From positions 1-12,644 of the forward strand of contig JAUXDG010000057.1 of the NCBI GenBank assembly GCA_030618475.1: DNA of 12,644 bases, written 5' to 3'. How positions within the stretch are numbered: position 1 is the stretch's first letter; each line of letters starts with the position of its first letter. The stretch is from Gammaproteobacteria bacterium (GTDB lineage: Bacteria > Pseudomonadota > Gammaproteobacteria > DSM-19610). A program made the position numbers and the translations under genes. Positions 6,286 to 12,644 of the stretch are shown in pieces. The notes under the pieces are model-generated. The model was given only the letters and a program-made list of their open reading frames with translations. It ran no database searches and was not told the origin of the DNA.

Positions 6286-7283
6286 TAATGGACACCCCGA
6301 TAACGTGCGCCACGCTGTTTGAAACGTTTTCCGCTGAACAGAACCGTGTGTGGTATAGCGTCCAGACCCAGACCTTCAACCATACGGTCGATACAGGCCA
6401 GCACTTCATTGCGGTCACGGCCATGTACCATGCAGAACAGATTGTACGACCAGTCCGGCAAGCGCCGGGGGCGTTGATAACAGAGCGTGACGCAATCCTG
6501 TTTCCCCAGTTGCTGCCCCAGCTGATCGACTCGATCATCGGGCACATCCCAGACCACCATGGCATTGGCCCTGTAGCCCAGTTCGTGGTGACGAACCACG
6601 ACACCGAGCCGCTTGATAATGCCGGCATCGATCATGCCACGCAGCTTGTCGATCACCGCCTGTTCCGAACAACCCAGCCGGCCTGCAATCTCCCGATAGG
6701 GCCGTGTAACCAGCGGCAGGCCAGCCTGGATGACTTCAATCAGGTCTTCGGCAGCGCCAAACAGCAACTCGCGGCTGGCAGGCGTGCCGGACCCGGCATC
6801 GTGTGTTGATATCTGACTGAGCTCGGTGCCACGATCCAGGTTCATGCGAAAGCCGAGATCAATGTGGTAATCCTTGACCAGCGGCAGCGAAAGCACCCGA
6901 TAGCCGGTTTCCAGCTGAATCTGCCGGAGTGTTTCAGTCAGCGCCGCAGTGTTTTCTGCGGTCACTACAAACCACAGATTGTAATGATGCTCGCGCTCGT
7001 AGTTGTGGTTTACCTGCGGGAACTCAGTGATGATGGCGGCAGCCGTTTCCAGTTTGTCTGCCGGTACCGCCATGGCAGCCAGCGTACTGGCGCCCACGGT
7101 ATTGGGCCGGAATACCGGTCCTACCCGGCTCACCGCACCCTTGTCCTGCAGTTCCTTCAGGGTTTTCAGCACTGTCTCGGGACTGGTATTGAGGCGCTGG
7201 GCGATCTGTGCAAACGGCGCAGGTTCCAGCGGAAAGTTGCGTTGAAAATCGTTAAGCAGTTTTTTAATCAATAGTTCCATCAT
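6285..7283 (-). CDS. nirDL: NirDL, fused two-domain siroheme decarboxylase
   Basis: A 332-residue fusion of NirD and NirL. The first half (about 1-150) has the NirD/G pattern: winged helix, RVGPVFRPNTVGASTLAAM and HNYEREHHYNLWFVVTAEN. After a linker of about 20 residues (NLDRGTELSQISTHDAGSGT), the second half (about 172-332) has the NirL/H pattern: RLGVVVRHHELGYRANAMVV and CYQRPRRLPDWSYNLFCMVHGR. NirDL-type proteins carry out the double decarboxylation of siroheme. Fused nirDL is known in Paracoccus and Hydrogenobacter; here separate nirG and nirH follow as well. The start is ambiguous: GTG 7286, ATG 7283 and ATG 7280 are in frame. The ATG at 7283 is chosen because it overlaps the nirF stop as TGATG. 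Confidence 0.95.
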   Translation of the reverse strand: MMELLIKKLLNDFQRNFPLEPAPFAQIAQRLNTSPETVLKTLKELQDKGAVSRVGPVFRPNTVGASTLAAMAVPADKLETAAAIITEFPQVNHNYEREHHYNLWFVVTAENTAALTETLRQIQLETGYRVLSLPLVKDYHIDLGFRMNLDRGTELSQISTHDAGSGTPASRELLFGAAEDLIEVIQAGLPLVTRPYREIAGRLGCSEQAVIDKLRGMIDAGIIKRLGVVVRHHELGYRANAMVVWDVPDDRVDQLGQQLGKQDCVTLCYQRPRRLPDWSYNLFCMVHGRDRNEVLACIDRMVEGLGLDAIPHTVLFSGKRFKQRGARYRGVH

Positions 7284-8452
7284 CACAAGCCGATTTTGTG
7301 TGCACGATCGGTAAAGAAAATCCCGCTGGGTTTGCTTGCCGGCAGTTCCGCCAGCTTGTTCAGGCTCTGCGTGTCATAAACCTCGATACGATTGTCGTCG
7401 CGTACCGACAGCCAGACATGCTCCCCGCGTGGGGTGAATTCCATATGAAGAACCGCCTTACCGGGCTTCAGCGTTTTAATGATCTTGCGTGACGCCACAT
7501 CGATCACCTGTACCCGGTCGTTATCGGGAAAAGCAAAGTTCACCCACACCTGCCGGCCATCCGGCCGCGCCATGACAAACACCGGCTGACCATGGACCTC
7601 GATCCCGGCCTCCTGTTGCCAGGTCTTTGTATTCATGACCAGCACCTTATGCTGGCCGACAGCCGGTAAGAAAGCCTCGTCGCCGGCCATCGCCCAGCCT
7701 TCCAGGTGCGGCATTTTGTAGACCGGCAACTTTTCATCGTGTTTGGCATAGCCCTTCAGAATCTTGCGCACACCTTGTTCAGGGTGCCACAGATCCAGCA
7801 GTGCCAGGCTGTCCTCGCCAAACAAACCGGCAATGTAATAGCGGCCATCCGGGGTAATGAGTGCATCGTAGGGCGCTTTACCGATATCTTCGAAACGCTT
7901 GATGTCCGGCCGCTGTGGATCTGTCATATCCACAATCCAGATCTGATCACCTTCGTACAGACTGAAGACGAAACGGTTGCCGGGCGCATCGACCAGGCCG
8001 ACCGTCTTGGAAACTTTCCCCGGCGCATACTCCGCGGAAATGTCGGCGACGAGGTCCAGCGTATCGGCATCGAAGATACGCACCCCGCCGGGTTCATAGT
8101 TGGAGACGGCAACCAGTTTTCCATCCTGGGAGATGGCGCCGCCAATACTGTTGCCGGATTGCATCACCCGTTTAACGATGCTGCCGGTCAGTATGTCTAC
8201 CTTGGTCAGCCCCCCATCCCGGCCGAACACGTAGGCAAAACGCTGGTCACGGGAAAAAACCACCGAAGCGTGTGACAGATCGCCCAGACCATCAATTTCA
8301 GCCAGACGGGTATTGTTACTGTGTTCAACCACCAGCAACTGGCCACTGGCACGCTGCACGACCACGCCGAGATCGCCTGTACCGCGCAGTTCCGCCGCCG
8401 GCGCAGTACCGATCAGAACAGTGAGCATGATGAGCAGAAAAAACTGCCTCAC
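7283..8452 (-). CDS. nirF: NirF, periplasmic heme d1 biosynthesis beta-propeller protein
   Basis: NirF is a heme d1-binding eight-bladed propeller related to the d1 domain of cytochrome cd1. It is required for a late step of heme d1 formation in the periplasm, probably a dehydrogenation, and cooperates with NirN. The 389-residue product begins with a Sec signal (RQFFLLIMLTVLIGTAPAAE, likely cleaved after APAA) and has no lipobox cysteine, so it should be soluble rather than a lipoprotein as reported for Pseudomonas. H61 in LSHASVVFSRDQRFAYVFGRDG matches the proximal d1-ligand position of NirS. The frame extends upstream to 8524, but that would bury the signal peptide. The GTG at 8452 overlaps the nirC stop as GTGA and gives a proper signal sequence. 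Its TGA overlaps the nirDL start. Confidence 0.94.
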   Translation of the reverse strand: MRQFFLLIMLTVLIGTAPAAELRGTGDLGVVVQRASGQLLVVEHSNNTRLAEIDGLGDLSHASVVFSRDQRFAYVFGRDGGLTKVDILTGSIVKRVMQSGNSIGGAISQDGKLVAVSNYEPGGVRIFDADTLDLVADISAEYAPGKVSKTVGLVDAPGNRFVFSLYEGDQIWIVDMTDPQRPDIKRFEDIGKAPYDALITPDGRYYIAGLFGEDSLALLDLWHPEQGVRKILKGYAKHDEKLPVYKMPHLEGWAMAGDEAFLPAVGQHKVLVMNTKTWQQEAGIEVHGQPVFVMARPDGRQVWVNFAFPDNDRVQVIDVASRKIIKTLKPGKAVLHMEFTPRGEHVWLSVRDDNRIEVYDTQSLNKLAELPASKPSGIFFTDRAHKIGL

Positions 8453-8769
8453 GGTGTTTCCCCCGGGCTTTTCAGATAGTCCGCAATCCATTCGATTTCC
8501 GGTTTGGTCAGCAACATTTTCCACGGCGGCATCGGCGTACCCGCACGCCCTTCACTAATAGTTATAAACAGAAACTCATGGTTTTTTCCTGCCAGCGCCT
8601 GCGGCGTCAGGGCCGGACCCAGTCCGCCGGTTAAACGCATGCCATGGCAGGAACCGCAATCCTGGTGTACGAGGTTGTGTAACTCACTTTGACGTTGCGC
8701 CGTCACGGCTTCCGCGCTGGCGGATGCTGTGAGTGCACACAGTGTCAAATACAGGAGTGCCTTAGGCAT
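8449..8769 (-). CDS. nirC: NirC, periplasmic monoheme cytochrome c
   Basis: A 106-residue c-type cytochrome with a cleavable signal peptide (about 1-20, ending SASAEA), one heme site CGSCH (C38, C41, H42) followed by GMRLTGGLGPAL, and the axial methionine M80 in GTPMPPW. NirC cytochromes sit in nir clusters and are thought to donate or accept electrons for cytochrome cd1 or for the last steps of heme d1 maturation. The ATG at 8769 lies inside the end of nirE (8-base overlap) and the stop overlaps the nirF GTG by four bases, so the gene is translationally coupled on both sides. Its small size, single heme and position between nirE and nirF support NirC over an unrelated cytochrome c551. Confidence 0.92.
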   Translation of the reverse strand: MPKALLYLTLCALTASASAEAVTAQRQSELHNLVHQDCGSCHGMRLTGGLGPALTPQALAGKNHEFLFITISEGRAGTPMPPWKMLLTKPEIEWIADYLKSPGETP

Positions 8770-9541
8770 ACTTGAGTTCCATCTCCTGCGCCCACGGCAT
8801 AAACCAGTTCAGTTCTTCGGCCAGCGACACCACCGGCCCGATAATCAACATGGCCGGCGACTGAATAGCGTAACGCTCGACCGTCTCCTGCAAATGCCCG
8901 ATGGTGGTGACGATGTTACGCTGGCGCGATGTTGTGCCGCGCTCCACCATCGCCGCCGGCGTATCCGCTGCACGACCGGCATTGAGCAGGTCACTGACAA
9001 TCAGCGGCAGATTGGCAAGCCCCATATAAACCACCAGGGTCTGATCGGGATCAGCCACACTGGCCGGATCGATCACCAGTGCTTCGTTATCTTTACGATG
9101 ACCGGTAATAAACTGTACACCCCGGGCCAGGCCACGGTGGGTCAGCGGAATCCCCGCATAAGCGGCACAGGCCTGCGCAGCGGTGATGCCGGGAACGACC
9201 TCGAAGGGAATGTTGTTGCGGGCCAGTGCCAGCGCTTCTTCGCCGCCACGGCCGAAGATAAAGGGATCGCCGCCTTTCAGCCGCACCACGCCTGGGCGTT
9301 TTCGGGCCAGCTCCACCAGCAGGGCATTGATCTCCTGCTGACTGAGCGTATGCCGGCTGCTTGCCTTGCCGACAAAGATACGCGATACCGTCTCCGGGAT
9401 CAGTTCAAGGATTTCACGTGATACCAGCCGGTCATAGACGAGCGTATCGGCCGTCTGCAGCAGGCGCAGTGCCTTAACGGTCAGCAGGTCGGGGTCGCCG
9501 GGTCCGGCACCCACCAGATAGACTTTTGCCTGTATACCCAC
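8762..9541 (-). CDS. nirE: NirE, uroporphyrinogen-III C-methyltransferase (SUMT)
   Basis: SUMT transfers two methyl groups from S-adenosylmethionine to uroporphyrinogen III to give precorrin-2, the entry to siroheme and heme d1. The 259-residue protein shows the family motifs in order: VGAGPGDPDLLT (10-21), RLKGGDPFIFGRGGEE (87-102), VVPGITAAQACAAYAGIPLT (115-134) and ITGHRKD. There is no CysG-type dehydrogenase/ferrochelatase domain, so siroheme must be completed by enzymes elsewhere. The frame continues upstream to a GTG at 9601, but the GTG at 9541 has a GGGAG ribosome binding site six bases upstream and gives a normal N-terminus. As first gene of the nir operon, downstream of a CRP/FNR-type palindrome, it is named NirE; cobA is an equivalent family name. 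Confidence 0.94.
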   Translation of the reverse strand: MGIQAKVYLVGAGPGDPDLLTVKALRLLQTADTLVYDRLVSREILELIPETVSRIFVGKASSRHTLSQQEINALLVELARKRPGVVRLKGGDPFIFGRGGEEALALARNNIPFEVVPGITAAQACAAYAGIPLTHRGLARGVQFITGHRKDNEALVIDPASVADPDQTLVVYMGLANLPLIVSDLLNAGRAADTPAAMVERGTTSRQRNIVTTIGHLQETVERYAIQSPAMLIIGPVVSLAEELNWFMPWAQEMELKYA

Positions 9542-9641
9542 CGTTATCTCCCGAATAATACCGCGGCCGCAATGGGGTATAAGAGTTTCCCCACCCGGCA
9601 CAGACTCATGAAAGCATATTGGGTCGGGCCATTTCCGCTGT

Positions 9642-9659
9642 CCTTGACCTAGGTCAAGG
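9642..9659. promoter_or_regulatory. CRP/FNR-family (Dnr/NnrR/Anr-type) operator between nirE and the hemerythrin gene
   Basis: The sequence CCTTGACCTAGGTCAAGG is a perfect 18-base palindrome. Its core TTGAC-CTAG-GTCAA matches the TTGAT-N4-ATCAA layout of FNR/Anr/Dnr sites, with C:G in place of T:A at the fifth position. The centre is at 9650.5. On the plus strand a -10-like TAAAAT (9682-9687) puts the centre about 43 bases before the start of transcription of the hemerythrin gene. On the minus strand a -10-like TATGCT (9618-9613) gives a similar distance for nirE. Both fit class II activation within about two bases, so one site could drive both genes under low oxygen or nitric oxide. The protein that binds is not encoded here. 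Confidence 0.8.
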
Positions 9660-9761
9660 GTTTATCGACCGGAACTCGCGGTAAAATAAGAACAATGATA
9701 GCCTTACCGCACATGACCGATCGGGATTTTCAAATAACTGTATAGCCAGGGGATACCCCGC

Positions 9762-10328
9762 ATGAACAAGACCATGAATATGTTCGCCCTTTCACTGATT
9801 ATCCTGACACTCATTACCGCTGTGATACTGGGGTTCATGGCCGGTCCCAAGAGTCCCCTGACCTGGGCTCTGGTGGGTGTTCTGGTGTTGATCCCTGTTA
9901 TTTATCGCAAACTCATGGATCGGGACAAGATCATCTGGAAGGACCAGTACAGCGTCGGTATCGAGTCCATCGATCAGCAACACAAAAAGCTGATCAACCT
10001 GATAAACATGTTACAGACCACCGTGGATTACTCGACCGGTGAGGCTTTCGAACGGGAAGCGCTGGATGCGGTTGTGGATTACACCAAAACCCACTTTGCC
10101 TACGAAGAAGGACTGATGAGCAAGTACGGCTATCCCGGCTTCGAGGCACACAAGGGCAAACACCGGGAGATGATAAACGAGGTCCAGAAACTGACGGCCG
10201 AGTACGAACAGGATCCTGAGCACGCCATGCAGCACGGTCTGAACTTCCTCAAGCAATGGCTGATCAAGCACATCAACGGTACTGACAAGGAGTACAGCGA
10301 CTTCTTGCGCAGTAAAGGTGCGCAATAA
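9762..10328 (+). CDS. Membrane-anchored bacteriohemerythrin
   Basis: Hemerythrins bind oxygen (and can bind NO) at a non-heme di-iron site. This 188-residue protein has two N-terminal membrane helices (about 7-27 and 33-49), then a cytoplasm-facing hemerythrin domain (about 58-186). The di-iron ligands are all visible: H74 (IDQQHKKLI), H111 and E115 (HFAYEE), H130 and H134 (HKGKH), H170 and D175 (KHINGTD). The ATG at 9762 follows an AGGGGA-type ribosome binding site. The gene is divergent from nirE across a shared CRP/FNR-type palindrome and convergent with nirN. Expression together with heme d1 synthesis suggests a role under low oxygen or NO, such as scavenging oxygen or NO at the membrane or passing it to an oxidase. 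The fold is certain; the role is inference. Confidence 0.93.
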   Translation: MNKTMNMFALSLIILTLITAVILGFMAGPKSPLTWALVGVLVLIPVIYRKLMDRDKIIWKDQYSVGIESIDQQHKKLINLINMLQTTVDYSTGEAFEREALDAVVDYTKTHFAYEEGLMSKYGYPGFEAHKGKHREMINEVQKLTAEYEQDPEHAMQHGLNFLKQWLIKHINGTDKEYSDFLRSKGAQ

Positions 10329-10333
10329 TAAGG

Positions 10334-11905
10334 CTAATGGCTGGTACCCGCTGAATAGCGGGTCTTGTTGTACACATTGTATTTTCCCGATGGCTTGTTC
10401 ATCGGCAGGCGCTTGATCTCTTCCAGCGTCGCCGCGTCGTAGACGATCACGGCACCGTCCGGATCCCAGATACTCAGCAAAGCGTATTTGCCGTCGCGGG
10501 TGAATTCGACATGCGCAGCGGTCTTGCCCGGCGCCGGACGCAGAGTCTTGACAATCTCCAGGGTACGCTTGTCGATGATGTGCACGGCATCCTTGTTGGG
10601 GCCAAAGAACACATCCACCCAGGCGTAGGGCGTGTTCTCGTGACTGCGCATGAAAAAGCCGGGGCCCAGGGTGTCGATGCGCCTGATAGTCTTCCAGGTT
10701 TCCATGTCGATGACACTGACGTTGCCTTCCTTAAGGTTTGGCGTCGCCAGCACCGGCCGCCCCCGATACTCCCAGGTAATACCCGAGCCGAGGTGTGGCA
10801 TGCCCGGCAGCTCCAGATTAGCCACCACCCTGCCGACATCCATGTTCACGACCTGTCCCTTGCCTTCTCGTGAGGAGCCGATCAGTGACACATAGTCCTG
10901 GTCGAAAAAGAAATCATCCAGGTAATCATCGACCCGGATACGACGCACCGGGAACGGCTCCGGTTTGAGGTTTTCGCCGGATGCCTTGTTGTAATCGTGC
11001 ACCCAGCTGCCGAAACCCATGGGTGGTTCATCTGCATAGGAAATCTCCCAGACTTCCGGGATATCCTTGAGCGCGGCAATAAAACTGTTGCGTGGTGGTG
11101 CTGTGTAGACCGCACTGACACGCGAAGTCTTGCCCTTATCGTCTTCGACCGCATAAAGTTTGATGGGTGTCAGGTCGCGGGCATCCAGCAATACCAAGGT
11201 GTGTGGCAGATAGTTTGCAACCATGGCATAGCGGCCGTCGGCCGATACAGCCAGGTTACGGGTATTGATACCGGCGCGGATCTCCGCCACCAGCTTGAGA
11301 TTGTAGATATCGTATTTACTGATCCAGCCGTCGCGCGAAGCGAAATAGACAAAGCGGCCCGTCGGTGAGTATTTGGGGCCTCCGTGCAGCGCAAAACGCG
11401 ACTCAAAACGGTGGATGGGCTGCATGCGGTCGCCATCCAACAGCGTCACATGATGATCACCGAGTTCCACCACCAGAAACAGATTCAGCAGGTCATCGAC
11501 CTCGAAGACCGGTTTGTCCGGCAGCTCGCTTTCCCGGTTGTGAATGAGTTGACTGGCGTTGATTTCGGCCAGACCCCAGACCGGCACCTCCGGCAGTGGG
11601 GTATACACGTAGTTAACCAGCGACTGAATTTCCGCCGCATTCAGCTTTTCTGCAAATGCCGGCATCTGGGTGGCCGCGCGTCCGTGCCCGATGACTTCGA
11701 CAGCCGCCTTCTTCTTCAGACGCTTCAGGTTAGCGGGCAACAGTGCCGGGCCCATTGCACCAAGGCGGTTTGCGCCGTGGCATTCGGCACAGTGGGTTTT
11801 GTATAACTGAGTGACATCCACGCTATCCGCCGCCTGGCTGACCGAACCCGGCGCAAGCAGCGAGAACATGACGAACAACAGTGTTCTTGCGTGTTTACAG
11901 TACAT
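10334..11905 (-). CDS. nirN: NirN, cytochrome c / heme d1 protein (dihydro-heme d1 dehydrogenase)
   Basis: NirN is a periplasmic paralogue of cytochrome cd1 that introduces the last double bond of heme d1. The 523-residue protein has a signal peptide (about 1-26, ending SQAA), a cytochrome c domain with CAECH (C39, C42, H43) and axial M81 (ATQMPAF), then a beta-propeller d1 domain (about 135-520). H174 (RFALHGGPKYSPTGRFVYFASRDG region) fits the proximal d1 ligand. Of the two NirS active-site histidines, one has a counterpart, H371 in PGMPHLGSG; the other region reads DDYLDDFFFDQDY, with Asp near 330. That pattern, and the end KPSGKYNVYN, separate it from nitrite reductase NirS. It follows the cupredoxin gene by nine bases and ends five bases from the convergent hemerythrin gene. 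An incorrect NirS annotation is the main risk. Confidence 0.9.
   Translation of the reverse strand: MYCKHARTLLFVMFSLLAPGSVSQAADSVDVTQLYKTHCAECHGANRLGAMGPALLPANLKRLKKKAAVEVIGHGRAATQMPAFAEKLNAAEIQSLVNYVYTPLPEVPVWGLAEINASQLIHNRESELPDKPVFEVDDLLNLFLVVELGDHHVTLLDGDRMQPIHRFESRFALHGGPKYSPTGRFVYFASRDGWISKYDIYNLKLVAEIRAGINTRNLAVSADGRYAMVANYLPHTLVLLDARDLTPIKLYAVEDDKGKTSRVSAVYTAPPRNSFIAALKDIPEVWEISYADEPPMGFGSWVHDYNKASGENLKPEPFPVRRIRVDDYLDDFFFDQDYVSLIGSSREGKGQVVNMDVGRVVANLELPGMPHLGSGITWEYRGRPVLATPNLKEGNVSVIDMETWKTIRRIDTLGPGFFMRSHENTPYAWVDVFFGPNKDAVHIIDKRTLEIVKTLRPAPGKTAAHVEFTRDGKYALLSIWDPDGAVIVYDAATLEEIKRLPMNKPSGKYNVYNKTRYSAGTSH
10346..10363 (+). terminator. Possible hairpin terminator of the hemerythrin gene, inside the nirN 3' end
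   Basis: A perfect 7-base stem (ACCCGCT / AGCGGGT) with a GAAT loop begins 17 bases after the hemerythrin stop and is followed on the plus strand by CTTGTTGT, only moderately rich in T. It lies in the last codons of convergent nirN. Position and stem strength suit a terminator; the weak T tract keeps the call tentative. Confidence 0.42.
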
Positions 11906-11914
11906 GCTATCTGT

Positions 11915-12241
11915 TCAATCGGTCACGTGTACGGTGCCGGTCATTCTCGGATGCGGGCCGCACCGATAGGGGAAACTGCCAGTGGTGTCGAACGTCCGCT
12001 CGTAGAATTCTTCCGGGAAGAAATAGTCCGGCTCCTCTTCTCCGGATGCCTCGAACCACACACTGTGGTATTGACGCTTTTCGCGGTTCTCCCAGCGCAC
12101 AGTCTCACCCCGTTTGACGGTTATCTCCTGCGGAGTGAACTTGAAATCCTTGATAATGACCAGCCGCGTATCCTCGCCGGCCACTGCGCCCAGACTGAAT
12201 ACCCCGAGTACCAGCAATATCCCGATCATATGCCACTTCAT
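11915..12241 (-). CDS. Periplasmic cupredoxin (plastocyanin/pseudoazurin-like blue copper protein)
   Basis: A small electron carrier of 108 residues. The signal peptide is about residues 1-21 (WHMIGILLVLGVFSLGAVAG). The mature part is a single cupredoxin domain with the type I copper ligands H59 (YHSVWFEA), C94, H97 and M100 (YRCGPHPRMTGTVHV). The frame extends upstream to 12283, but the ATG at 12241 starts the signal peptide directly and has a GAGAGG ribosome binding site. nirN follows nine bases after the stop, so the two are co-transcribed. The copper protein may carry electrons to or from NirN, NirC or a nitrite reductase. The acidic patch (GEEEPDYFFPEE, about 67-78) could be a docking surface. 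The partner is inferred from position only. Confidence 0.92.
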   Translation of the reverse strand: MKWHMIGILLVLGVFSLGAVAGEDTRLVIIKDFKFTPQEITVKRGETVRWENREKRQYHSVWFEASGEEEPDYFFPEEFYERTFDTTGSFPYRCGPHPRMTGTVHVTD

Positions 12242-12328
12242 GACAGATACCTCTCTGTGACAACTCGTTCCCAAAACAAGCATAACCAGTTTCCGCTAAT
12301 AATTCAGACCTTAAAAGACCACAAATAA

Positions 12329-12358
12329 ACACGGGGTTTGTAATAACAAACCCCGTGT
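12329..12358 (-). terminator. Strong intrinsic terminator of the gene at the right edge
   Basis: A perfect 13-base inverted repeat (ACACGGGGTTTGT / ACAAACCCCGTGT) encloses the four-base loop AATA. On the minus strand the stem is followed by TTATTTGTGGTCTTTT, a T-rich tail, and it lies 28 bases after the stop of the heme-domain gene. It should separate that gene from the cupredoxin-nirN pair. No T-run follows on the plus strand. Confidence 0.85.
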
Positions 12359-12386
12359 GTCCTGCTTCCCTGATATCGTCAAGCTG

Positions 12387-12644
12387 TTACTTGCCGATGG
12401 CGTTGATCTCCGCATCTTCGTCGTCAAAGCCCAGCTTGAATCCCAGCGACACATGGTGATAGCGAGCATCACTGTAGTCATCGTGAATAGCGAAGCCGAT
12501 GTTGTACCACTCACCGACCGACAGACTGATATCACCCGGCTGATCGGAGCTCAGCTTGCGCGTCATCTCTACGGTCCATACGCCGTCGCTGAGCCCGCCA
12601 CTGAAGCTGACGCCCTGGCCACCGCTCATCACACGTTCCGCCAG
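12387..12644 (-). CDS. C-terminal fragment of an ethylbenzene dehydrogenase-type (EB_dh) heme-binding domain protein
   Basis: Only the last 85 residues are in the window; the frame is open through base 12644, so the methionines near 12632 should not be taken as a start. The fragment has the pattern SDGVWTVEMTRKL, then LSVGEWYNIGFAIHDDYSD and ARYHHVSLGFKLGF, which I recognise as the end of the EB_dh-type domain. This domain binds heme b in the gamma subunit of ethylbenzene dehydrogenase and occurs in cytochrome c-552-like proteins of denitrifiers. It is probably periplasmic and part of electron transfer to the nitrite-reducing system, but the N-terminal domains that would show this lie outside the window. 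It ends at a strong terminator. Confidence 0.7.
   Translation of the reverse strand: MAERVMSGGQGVSFSGGLSDGVWTVEMTRKLSSDQPGDISLSVGEWYNIGFAIHDDYSDARYHHVSLGFKLGFDDEDAEINAIGK

Noticed and set aside
6288..6809. Plus-strand open frame opposite nirDL
   Set aside because: It has no family motifs, and the opposite strand encodes a complete, conserved NirDL.
5346..7283. NirD/L/G/H proteins as Lrp/AsnC transcription regulators
   Set aside because: The winged-helix fold is shared, but the HNYxRxH and RPRRLPDW signatures and the nir operon context identify siroheme decarboxylase subunits.
8452..8524. Upstream start of nirF at 8524
   Set aside because: It would place 24 polar residues before the signal peptide; the GTG at 8452 gives a four-base overlap with nirC and a normal Sec signal.
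9541..9601. GTG at 9601 as the nirE start
   Set aside because: It adds 20 residues not typical of the family; the GTG at 9541 has a GGGAG site at good spacing and a normal SUMT N-terminus.
10334..11905. Calling the cd1-like gene nirS
   Set aside because: One of the two NirS catalytic histidine regions is not conserved, and the C-terminal KPSGKYNVYN pattern and context fit NirN better.

Overview
The window is a heme d1 (nir) biosynthesis locus from a denitrifying proteobacterium, most likely a gammaproteobacterium. That placement rests on the style of the nir proteins and the moderately GC-rich sequence; I ran no taxonomic search, so the organism is an inference. Nearly the whole window is coding. 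There are no rRNA or tRNA genes, CRISPR arrays, transposases or long repeats. The only gene-free stretches over 100 bases are 2858-3155, 9542-9761 and 12242-12386, and each holds control signals.

Left part (1-4136): a minus-strand operon runs from 2857 down past base 1. It encodes a single-subunit, divergent heme-copper oxidase (HCO) subunit I, a type I isopentenyl diphosphate isomerase, a small secreted or membrane protein and an SCO1/SenC copper chaperone (cut by the window edge). A CtaA/COX15-like protein is divergently transcribed on the plus strand from a good sigma70-type promoter at 3064-3092. Two of these proteins are odd. The oxidase has Ser-His where the helix VII CuB His-His pair is expected, and no tyrosine four residues after the helix VI histidine. 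The CtaA-like protein appears to have lost one N-terminal heme-ligand histidine and the key glutamate. Together they look like a self-contained module (catalytic subunit, copper delivery, heme modification, isoprenoid supply) that is not a standard aa3, cbb3, cNOR or qNOR operon.

Central part (4133-9541, minus strand): a tightly packed operon nirE-nirC-nirF-nirDL-nirG-nirH-nirJ, with every junction overlapping or one base apart. NirE makes precorrin-2 from uroporphyrinogen III. After oxidation to siroheme, the NirDL/G/H proteins decarboxylate it to 12,18-didecarboxysiroheme, NirJ replaces propionates with oxo groups, and NirF and NirN complete heme d1 in the periplasm. NirC is a small monoheme cytochrome c linked to that stage.

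Right part (9640-12644): a perfect 18-base palindrome with a CRP/FNR-type core (TTGAC-N4-GTCAA) lies between nirE and a divergent membrane-anchored bacteriohemerythrin gene, and is placed to control both. Convergent to the hemerythrin gene is a minus-strand pair, a cupredoxin followed by nirN (dihydro-heme d1 dehydrogenase). A strong hairpin terminator then separates these from the 3' end of a gene for an ethylbenzene-dehydrogenase-type heme-binding domain, cut by the window end. nirS, the cytochrome cd1 nitrite reductase that uses heme d1, is not in the window and is expected nearby.
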